A stretch of 64,000 nt of DNA from an uncultured Thalassotalea sp. (lineage in GTDB: Bacteria > Pseudomonadota > Gammaproteobacteria > Enterobacterales > Alteromonadaceae): NCBI GenBank assembly GCA_947492575.1, contig CANLNK010000003.1:124001-188000 (forward strand), read 5' to 3'. A model generated the notes under the pieces. That model was given only the letters and a program-made list of their open reading frames with translations. It did not search any database and was not told the DNA's origin. The first letter of the stretch is position 1, and each line of letters begins with the position of its first letter. Position numbers and translations under genes: made by a program. This document shows, piece by piece, positions 36,111-42,427 of the stretch.

Positions 36111-36287
36111 TTAAGTAAAAAGGCTTGCTAACCAGTCAAATGTTAAAACTGTTGTAAAAACTTTTAAACCTATGAGGCCAACAAAAAGAAATATTAAAGC
36201 TACTTTAAGCCTCTTACTTTTAATATTATTCCAGAACAATAACTTAGCCTTAAATTCACTTTTTAATTCGGCTATATCTTCTTTCAT
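36111..36287 (-). CDS. 58-residue small membrane protein in a cassette
   Basis: ATG at 36287 with AAGGGA 7 bases before. The predicted peptide MKEDIAELKSEFKAKLLF has a charged helix first, then a hydrophobic segment (about 30-50: VALIFLFVGLIGLKVFTTVL), and ends DWLASLFT. It is read in the same direction as the 244-residue gene 30 bp upstream, within the same cassette, and its stop codon is 16 bp before the attC. It is too short for ordinary gene calling. The function is unknown; a toxin-like or accessory membrane peptide is possible. Confidence 0.6.
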   Translation of the reverse strand: MKEDIAELKSEFKAKLLFWNNIKSKRLKVALIFLFVGLIGLKVFTTVLTFDWLASLFT

Positions 36288-36317
36288 GCAAGATCCCTTT
36301 TAAGAAACTTGATAAGG

Positions 36318-37052
36318 CTATTCTTGATATTGTCCAACAATTTCATTGTAACCAAAATAACTGGATGCTCGTTCAAGTACCTGAGTTTTTTCATCTTCTC
36401 TATCTAGTGCGGTCAAAACTTTTAGCAAATTTAGAACACCTGTCATATATGATTTATCAATATACCTGTAATGTTCCGGCGTATTTAATTTAGGGTAATT
36501 TTTGGCTGAGTTTAAACTAGATTCCCTGTTGTACCTGAGAGATTCATATTTAAATACTGGATTACCAATATATTTTCCACAAAGTTCATATTCTTTAATT
36601 TTCAGCAAGGTAGGTTCAACAACGTGATAGTAACGTTTAGCTTGCTCTGCATAGTTTTTGTCTAGATATTTGAACAATTCAACTGTAAGGTTTGACTCCT
36701 TTAATTCTCGGTTGATCGATGATAAATCGTGGAAGTTACCGAAGTTGCCTTTACCTGAACGGAGTAAAGAATCATTTTTATCTCTAATTTTTCTCAATTC
36801 GGTTAGCGCTTTAGGATATTGTTCACCAAGTTTAACCCATGAAGTTAAGGCATAAGATAACCGCACTCCTCCCATGCTTGGTGATTTTTTTGATTCTTCA
36901 TGAAACAAAATATGCTTCTCTAGCGCATTTTGATAATCACCAACATCTATTAGTTCATAAATTTCTTTTAGATCACTTTTCCCAACATCAGCAAATACTG
37001 TGCCTGAAGTAGTAGTTAAAACGATTAGTAAAAGCTTTATTATTTTTGTCAT
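36318..37052 (-). CDS. Secreted helical protein of unknown function (cassette gene)
   Basis: A 244-residue protein with an N-terminal signal peptide (MTKIIKLLLIVLTTTSGTVFA). The rest is helical: DLKEIYELIDVGDYQNALEKHILFHEESKK looks like a TPR helix pair, followed by YALTSWVKLGEQYPKALTEL. A single Cys pattern (ELCGKYIG) is present. It should be periplasmic. No family is recognised. It lies between a mini-attC upstream and, together with the 58-residue gene, an intact attC downstream. Confidence 0.7.
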   Translation of the reverse strand: MTKIIKLLLIVLTTTSGTVFADVGKSDLKEIYELIDVGDYQNALEKHILFHEESKKSPSMGGVRLSYALTSWVKLGEQYPKALTELRKIRDKNDSLLRSGKGNFGNFHDLSSINRELKESNLTVELFKYLDKNYAEQAKRYYHVVEPTLLKIKEYELCGKYIGNPVFKYESLRYNRESSLNSAKNYPKLNTPEHYRYIDKSYMTGVLNLLKVLTALDREDEKTQVLERASSYFGYNEIVGQYQE

Positions 37053-37089
37053 GTAACCTCCAATGTATAATATGACTTGCGAGTAGCCT

Positions 37090-37113
37090 TAACGCCCTGT
37101 TAACAGCTTGTTA
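37090..37113 (-). repeat. Miniature attC (24 bp)
   Basis: It keeps both ends of the local attC sites (TAACAAGC at one end, GGGCGTTA at the other) but the 70 bp between them is replaced by the palindrome CTGTTAACAG. The whole is a near-perfect palindrome of form TAAC-nnn-CTGTTAACAG-nnn-GTTA. Confidence 0.65.
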
Positions 37114-37120
37114 GGTGAAT

Positions 37121-37579
37121 TTATACTTTCACCATATATAAACAATTTTCCAATGGTATTTCATCTGGATAATCCGCCATAGAAAACCCAAGTTTTGTAT
37201 AAGCTTGAATTGCACTTTTATTGTGCCCTAAAACAAACAGCGAGCATGAATCAACTTTTAAATCTGATTTACCCAAAGTACTCAATTTTTCTATTAAGTG
37301 AGAAGCAACTCCTTGACCACGTAGATTAGGATTAACAACTAGCCTACCAAGGTGACATCTATCGAGTCTCAGATAATATTGCCCAAATGCCAATAAACTT
37401 CCTTCCTCTGAGACTAATGAGAATGACTTAAGCGAATCAAGTTTTAAGTCATTCTTAAAGGAAGTTAAATCAAATGGATATCTAAAACCAGGTCCAGACC
37501 AAATACTTAATTCTTCTTCGGTTGGAAACCAAGACATCAATTCAATAAAGTTTGCATCAGAAGGTTGAGTTAAACGCAT
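37121..37579 (-). CDS. GNAT family N-acetyltransferase (cassette gene)
   Basis: 152 residues from ATG at 37579. A second ATG 18 bases earlier lies inside the attC. GRLVVNPNLRGQGVASHLIEKL is the acetyl-CoA-binding motif A (RGQGVA), and LFVLGHNKSAIQAYTKLGFSMAD is motif B. The start follows directly after the attC core, and the core itself (GTTAGGTGAT) supplies the ribosome site. GNAT enzymes are frequent in integron arrays. The substrate is unknown; resistance to an aminoglycoside-like compound is possible but not indicated by sequence. Confidence 0.82.
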   Translation of the reverse strand: MRLTQPSDANFIELMSWFPTEEELSIWSGPGFRYPFDLTSFKNDLKLDSLKSFSLVSEEGSLLAFGQYYLRLDRCHLGRLVVNPNLRGQGVASHLIEKLSTLGKSDLKVDSCSLFVLGHNKSAIQAYTKLGFSMADYPDEIPLENCLYMVKV

Positions 37580-37585
37580 ATCACC

Positions 37586-37695
37586 TAACGCTCCCATAAG
37601 GGGCGACTGAACGCTGGCTAAACTTAGGAACGTAGTGACGCCAGCCAGCGAGAAGGCATCCCAGTGAGCCCGCGAACGATTGAATGGGCTTGTTA
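37586..37695 (-). repeat. attC site (VCR-like), 110 bp
   Basis: On the minus strand it runs from TAACAAGCCCATTC to CTTATGGGAGCGTTA, with a central palindromic part (CGCTGGCT/AGCCAGCG) that forms the hairpin. The first three bases are the stop codon of the 102-residue gene. Confidence 0.85.
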
Positions 37696-38001
37696 TGTTT
37701 CACTTTTAACCATTGACGTTTCAAGTGGCTTTTTAGCTAAAGGAGCCAGCCCCATAGAGGCCCTTTGTTTCTCTGTTAACCACCATTTGCTACTATGTCC
37801 AAAGAAAAGTTCATTTCCGAAGTATTCCGGTAATTCATGATGAAACGGGTGATCTTTATGAAAGAGTTTAATATACCCCCACTCCTTGTTAACGAGTTTC
37901 AACGCATTTTCTTCAGACATATTAAACCCAATTGATAAAGCTTTTACGACATCAACGGCAAATTCAAAAGATTCCTCATCAGTATCAAAAGAAAATTGCA
38001 A
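37693..38001 (-). CDS. Cassette gene, 102-residue protein of unknown function
   Basis: A small acidic protein without signal peptide: MQFSFDTDEESFEFAVDVVKAL, then an aromatic block IKLFHKDHPFHHELPEYFG and SSKWWLTEKQRA. It has several His and Trp residues in the middle. The product is probably cytosolic. No family is recognised. Its TAA stop is part of the attC downstream and an intact attC lies upstream, so it is a single-gene integron cassette. Confidence 0.7.
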   Translation of the reverse strand: MQFSFDTDEESFEFAVDVVKALSIGFNMSEENALKLVNKEWGYIKLFHKDHPFHHELPEYFGNELFFGHSSKWWLTEKQRASMGLAPLAKKPLETSMVKSET

Positions 38002-38033
38002 AACTCAAAAACCTCAATTATCTAGGTGAAACA

Positions 38034-38130
38034 TAACGCCCCAATAAGGGGCTGATAATGCTTGGCTAAACTGTGTAGCGAAGCGGAACCGAGCCAAGCT
38101 TTAGCAGTCCCGCAATTAATTGGCTTGTTA
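38034..38130 (-). repeat. attC site (VCR-like), 97 bp
   Basis: Minus strand starts TAACAAGCCAATTAATTGC and ends CCCCTTATTGGGGCGTTA. The centre (AAAGCTTGGCTC...GCCAAGCA) is self-complementary. It closely matches V. cholerae VCR ends (TAACAAACGCC at the start, CAGCCCCTTAGGCGGGCGTTA-like end). Confidence 0.9.
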
Positions 38131-38613
38131 TATTGCCTTGTGCCAAGCTCTCAAGCTTTGTAGCTCAACAAGTGCTTGCTGTTTTTCAACTAAATACCAG
38201 CCATATGATATGCCTAAGATCATGTTATATTGAGTTTTAACTTCAACATCAGAAGCTGATTTTTCGCTTACCGGCTGGTAAACAAAAAAGTAATCTTTAC
38301 CAGCTTCAAAGTCATAACTAAAATCCAAGTTGGAAATTTTAATTGGCGCATTGGGTGTAAAAAACACTTTTTTGTTACCCGGTGTAATACTTACTTCGGC
38401 ATAACCAGGATACCCAATACACCCTTTATATTTACCATCGATTCCAACTAACAAACACGAGTTAACTCCGGGCATATCAAATTGGTAAAAATATAGATTG
38501 GCTTTGTCATTTGATTGATCAGCTGAGTAATTAAAGACTGGGCCTTGGGGCACTACTTCAGTGCTCATACAACCTTGTAGAGCGAGGACTAATAGGGCTA
38601 GAAGTATTCTCAC
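38128..38613 (-). CDS. Cassette-borne lipoprotein of unknown function
   Basis: 161 residues from GTG at 38613, with AAGGA nine bases before; the longer frame reads through the attC. The lipobox LALQGCMS is at about residues 11-18. The mature part DKANLYFYQFDMPGVNSCLLVGIDGKYKGCIGYPGYAEVSITPGNKKV looks like a small beta-rich domain as found in DUF2846-type lipoproteins (PEGA-like), but I cannot confirm it. Its stop overlaps the attC downstream. Confidence 0.72.
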   Translation of the reverse strand: MRILLALLVLALQGCMSTEVVPQGPVFNYSADQSNDKANLYFYQFDMPGVNSCLLVGIDGKYKGCIGYPGYAEVSITPGNKKVFFTPNAPIKISNLDFSYDFEAGKDYFFVYQPVSEKSASDVEVKTQYNMILGISYGWYLVEKQQALVELQSLRAWHKAI

Positions 38614-38637
38614 AGCTATGATTTCCTTATGGCAATA

Positions 38638-38732
38638 TAACGCCCAACTAAGGGGCAAATTAATGCTTGGCTATAATTTGGAACGCAGTGACAAAAGCCA
38701 AGCTTTATTTGTCCCGCTTTAGTTACTTGTTA
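38638..38732 (-). repeat. attC site (VCR-like), 95 bp
   Basis: Minus strand from TAACAAGTAACTAAAGCGG to TTGCCCCTTAGTTGGGCGTTA, with inner AAAGCTTGGCTT/AGCCAAGCA hairpin arms. The stop codon of the protease gene is its first three bases. Confidence 0.88.
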
Positions 38733-39518
38733 GCTACCCAATACACCTGCTATCCACTCATAGTAGTTCGATACCCTAACTTGATATGCAGTAGTACCAT
38801 ACAAACCACCTTTAAAAGTAGATATATCGCCATGCCCTAATTGCCAACTTGATAAACCTACAAGAAAGGGAATACCTTCTTGAATGACAACAGAAGCCCC
38901 ACCGCTATCTCCAGAGCCATGCATACCTTCAAGTGGCAACGCATTTTCTGGTTCATCGAATTTGAATGCTAACCAATTTCCTTCTGCACTTTCTATAACA
39001 TTTTGAAACTGGTTTATTACACGAAGTGGTTTTGTATCAATATCTTCCCCAGTTAATCCTGTTCCAGTAGCCCCTTTACCATAAACAGTTATTGTTTTAC
39101 CTTTTTCACTGTTTCCTTTGTATATTTTGATCGGATTAACACCAGTTACCTTTGATGATAATTTGATGAGCGCAATATCACTTCTAGATTTGAAAAAGGC
39201 CATTAAAGGCGCTAAATCGCCTTTAAGTAAACCGTTTTTAGGTTTAGAGTAATCAGGGTGTATATGAACGCTCTCAATTTCATATGCTTTTGAGCGAATT
39301 ATCAGATCTTTACCAACATAATTATAAAAAATAGTGTGTGCTACGGTCAAAACCCATTGTGAATTTATTAATACACCATGTCCTTCATGGGGCATATCAA
39401 TAAGGTATTCAGGCATTTTATCAAGAACATAATTTTCAGGAGGAACATCGTGTCTCTTAACAACAGCATTGCCGTATGTAGAAAAGAAAATAATAGATAA
39501 GATAAACAAAACTTTCAT
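38730..39518 (-). CDS. Secreted trypsin-like serine protease (S1), cassette gene
   Basis: A 262-residue protein with a signal peptide (residues 1-18). The catalytic triad can be read: His61 in LTVAHT, Asp114 in SDIALIKL, Ser205 in GSGDSGGASV. Few Cys are present. Family members hydrolyse peptide bonds in the periplasm or outside. It is the rightmost gene of the cassette array; downstream is an intact attC, upstream a collapsed attC-like palindrome. Full-length and with an intact triad, so probably functional. Confidence 0.86.
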   Translation of the reverse strand: MKVLFILSIIFFSTYGNAVVKRHDVPPENYVLDKMPEYLIDMPHEGHGVLINSQWVLTVAHTIFYNYVGKDLIIRSKAYEIESVHIHPDYSKPKNGLLKGDLAPLMAFFKSRSDIALIKLSSKVTGVNPIKIYKGNSEKGKTITVYGKGATGTGLTGEDIDTKPLRVINQFQNVIESAEGNWLAFKFDEPENALPLEGMHGSGDSGGASVVIQEGIPFLVGLSSWQLGHGDISTFKGGLYGTTAYQVRVSNYYEWIAGVLGS

Positions 39519-39885
39519 ATTACGTCCATGTTCATGAATGAGTAGCTAACAGCTTATTAGGCGGCAAAAAGCCTTGTTTAAACAGCGCATTTTGCCTCCT
39601 TTCTACAATTTAATTACGAGTATTATGCACTAAGCTTTTATTTTTTCTATTAAAAGTTTAAAAAGTCCTACTCTACATTTGGGGAAAGCAGGCAAAAGTC
39701 TCCTTTCCTCATTTCAAATGAAAATGTTAGCAACTGAATATACAAACTGTGCACATGAAAATATTTTTTATGCGTATGTGTTTCATTAAACGGCAGTATT
39801 TGCGCAAACCGAGTATTGACCAACACCGCATATTACGAAAGAATATATGTTATAACCTATTTGTTTATTTAGATGCGTAGTTTCA
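39519..39885. other. Right edge of the cassette array, non-coding
   Basis: Contains a degenerate mini-attC at 39545-39562 and, right beside it, an inverted repeat GGCGGCAAAA ... TTTTGCCTCC (39561-39600) with the palindrome GTTTAAAC inside. No gene, no attI and no integrase fragment can be recognised in the remaining 280 bp. Confidence 0.55.
39545..39562 (-). repeat. Degenerate miniature attC at the right edge of the array
   Basis: GCCTAATAAGCTGTTAGC on the minus strand; an 18-bp palindrome resembling the mini-attC at 37090 in its AAGCTGTTA part. Confidence 0.45.
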
Positions 39886-40764
39886 ATGTCTGTCGTAATT
39901 ACTCCATTTTTCCATGAGCCGTCTTACACGCTTAGTTATATTGTTCATTGCCCAGAAACGATGGAGTGCGCCATTATTGATCCGGCATTAGATTTCGATA
40001 TCTACGCGGGCAAGCTAGATAACACGTTCGCTCAACAGCTAATCGACTTCGTTGAAGCACATAACTTAACGGTGAAGTGGATCATGGAAACGCATGCGCA
40101 TGCAGATCACGTGACTGCGGCGACTTACTTAAAAAACAAGTTAGGTGGCAGTATTGTATGTGGTGCACAAGTTACCTCTGTTCAACATACATTTAAGAAC
40201 TTGTTCAATCTTCCTGAATTTATGGATGATGGTAGTCAGTTTGATGTGTTAGTAAATGATGGTGACGAGCTTAAGCTTGGTAATTTGAGTTTTAGTGTAT
40301 TAGCGACACCGGGACATACGCCGGATAGCGTTACTTACGTGATCGAGAATAACGCATTCATCGGTGACACTTTATTTATGCCAGATTCTGGCTCTGCACG
40401 CTGCGACTTTCCAGACGGTTCAGCAGCAGAGTTATACGCATCTATTCAAAAGATCTACGCACTGGGCGACAATACAACGCTTTACATGTGCCATGACTAT
40501 CAGCCGAACCAGCGCGAGCTTGCATATCATTGCACTGTGGCACAGCAAAAAGCTGACAACTTACATATTTCAGCCGGTGTTACTAAAGAAGATTACGTGA
40601 ATACGCGAGAAACGAGAGACGGCTCACTTAAAGTCCCTAGGCTCATTTACCCTTCTCTGCAGTTGAATATTCGTGCAGGGCAACTGCCGCCAGCGGATGA
40701 AACGGGCCAATATTTCTTAAAAACACCGTTAACTGGTGTCGAGCATTTAGCCCCCAAAAGTTAA
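39886..40764 (+). CDS. MBL-fold metallohydrolase, persulfide dioxygenase-like (ETHE1/Blh group)
   Basis: A 292-residue metallo-beta-lactamase-fold protein. The metal motif ETHAHADHVTAA (about 69-80), HTPDSV and IGDTLFMPDSGSARCDFPDGSA are seen. The last is the stretch typical of ETHE1/Blh persulfide dioxygenases and distinguishes them from glyoxalase II, as does MCHDYQPN. These use one iron and oxidise glutathione persulfide to sulfite, so the product may detoxify sulfide. No rhodanese domain is fused, although some family members have one. It lies outside the cassette array. Confidence 0.84.
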   Translation: MSVVITPFFHEPSYTLSYIVHCPETMECAIIDPALDFDIYAGKLDNTFAQQLIDFVEAHNLTVKWIMETHAHADHVTAATYLKNKLGGSIVCGAQVTSVQHTFKNLFNLPEFMDDGSQFDVLVNDGDELKLGNLSFSVLATPGHTPDSVTYVIENNAFIGDTLFMPDSGSARCDFPDGSAAELYASIQKIYALGDNTTLYMCHDYQPNQRELAYHCTVAQQKADNLHISAGVTKEDYVNTRETRDGSLKVPRLIYPSLQLNIRAGQLPPADETGQYFLKTPLTGVEHLAPKS

Positions 40765-40820
40765 TTCACGAATAATTTGCTATGTCGCTAAGAAACCTTT
40801 TTTTAGTTTACTTTTCGGTT

Positions 40821-41309
40821 TTATTTTTCAGGCAAAGGCTCAGGGAATTCTTGTAAATTGATTTTTAAACGCTTGCTAAACAAACAGATAATACCGAATA
40901 ACACAGCACCAGTAACTTGAATCAACATGCCTGAGAACGTTGTGAGTTGGAACACGCTATAACCAATACCGACAATGGCTGCATCAATAGCTAGCGCGAT
41001 TAATATAATGGTTAGTGTGTGCGGCCAAGACTTTTTCACCCAAGGGGCAGCTTCTGGACGCCTTAGCGTCATCATTAGCAGTACAAAAAGTCCTAAACAG
41101 CCTGACACCAAATTAAGGTAAAACAAGGTTGGATCCGGGTAAATAGTTTGAATAATACCCGTCGTGTTTTTGAAATTGGTTACCGACATTAACCATACAA
41201 CGTAGCCTCTTAGTAAAAATACTAATGCTAGGTAAAATGTTTTAGACAACCTTACACAGTCGAACTTATCAAAGTCGTTAACGCTGTAATTTTTAAATTG
41301 CTCTGCCAT
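40821..41309 (-). CDS. DUF2919 family membrane protein (YfeZ-like)
   Basis: A 162-residue protein with four hydrophobic helices. YSVNDFDKFDCVRLSKTFYLALVFLLRGYVVWLMSVTN is the characteristic start of DUF2919/YfeZ proteins. The C-terminal tail (FSKRLKINLQEFPEPLPEK) is charged and cytoplasmic. Function is unknown in the family. It is 32 bp downstream of the DUF599 gene on the same strand, so the two are likely co-transcribed. Confidence 0.78.
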   Translation of the reverse strand: MAEQFKNYSVNDFDKFDCVRLSKTFYLALVFLLRGYVVWLMSVTNFKNTTGIIQTIYPDPTLFYLNLVSGCLGLFVLLMMTLRRPEAAPWVKKSWPHTLTIILIALAIDAAIVGIGYSVFQLTTFSGMLIQVTGAVLFGIICLFSKRLKINLQEFPEPLPEK

Positions 41310-41341
41310 GCACTAAATACTCTACTCAGCTTAAAAAGCTA

Positions 41342-42088
41342 TCACTGGCCCACTTTTACAACGTTAGCTGCATTTTCTTTTTGACGTCGCTCTTGCCATA
41401 GCAGTTCTTGGCCAGCCGTAATTGCTCGAACCGACTTAGACTTAAACTCGCGAATATACAGTGTGTATACAACCACAAGCGTTGCTAACATGAAAAGTAG
41501 CGGGTGGAACATCCAGCAAAGCACCGCCAATGAGAAGTAATAGGCTCTTAAACCATAGTTATACGCGTGTGCAGCTTGATCTTGCACTACTGCCATTTGG
41601 CGCGCGTATTTTTTCAGATTGTCGTTTGTTCCCTCGAGATCAATAGGCGCTGCTCCTATCATGACATTTAAGAAGCCGTATTGACGCATAGACCAAGTAA
41701 AGTGGAAAAATGCCAACACAAAAATAAACGACAAAGCGGCAAGTTTAAGTTGAATCGCCAAATGTGGAGCGTCAATCGCAAAAGGTAGCGAGGCAATAAC
41801 AACCTCTAATTTATCGATCTGTGCGAAAAGCGTCAGCGTACCTGCAATAATAAGCATTGATGTAGACGCAAAGAACGCGATGTTACGTTCTAAATTTGCC
41901 AGTAAAGACGCCTCTGACACACGAATATCGTGTGTCATTAATTCATACATCCAATGGACTCTATGCTGGTGAAGTACACGCGCAAGACAGTTGGTGGTTT
42001 TCGCTTTGCGTTTCGCGAACATGGTGTAACCAATCCAACAGATTAAGAACAAGACTATAGCGGCAATATCAATCCAATTAAACGGCAT
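41342..42088 (-). CDS. DUF599 family membrane protein
   Basis: A 248-residue protein with at least four transmembrane helices. The DUF599 hallmark blocks are present: LLANLERNIAFFASTSMLIIAG, FAFTWSMRQYG-like FFHFTWSMRQYGFLNVMIGAAP, and YNYGLRAYYFSLAVLCWMFHP. The family is common in proteobacteria and has no settled function. The gene precedes the DUF2919 gene in what appears to be a two-gene operon; both are membrane proteins and might act together, which is inference. Confidence 0.85.
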   Translation of the reverse strand: MPFNWIDIAAIVLFLICWIGYTMFAKRKAKTTNCLARVLHQHRVHWMYELMTHDIRVSEASLLANLERNIAFFASTSMLIIAGTLTLFAQIDKLEVVIASLPFAIDAPHLAIQLKLAALSFIFVLAFFHFTWSMRQYGFLNVMIGAAPIDLEGTNDNLKKYARQMAVVQDQAAHAYNYGLRAYYFSLAVLCWMFHPLLFMLATLVVVYTLYIREFKSKSVRAITAGQELLWQERRQKENAANVVKVGQ

Positions 42089-42427
42089 AAAAAAGGTGAT
42101 TCAAATAACACGAAGGTAATGTCGCATAGATTAAGCTATATTGTTGTTGTGTGACAATGGTTAAGCGGAAATAAACATGCCTATAAACGGAATTAACAGC
42201 ACTAAACAAACATGCTCAAGAGATTTAGCAAAACGACTCAAATCTATCGCATAGTTTGGGCCCTACTTTCGCGTTAAACTCGCTGTAAATTTTGCACAGA
42301 TAATGAAGAAAAAGTATTCATCTCAGCAGATTGGCGATTTGTCGAATTCACTTTGACACTTAGGGTGTTTGCAAGCAGCATGCAGCTATACAAAAATTAT
42401 TAACCCTATAACAAGAAATAACCTCTC
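42089..42427. other. 339-bp intergenic stretch without visible gene
   Basis: Lies between divergent DUF599 and the first DUF5916 gene. I see no tRNA, repeat or operator that I can name. Confidence 0.4.
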
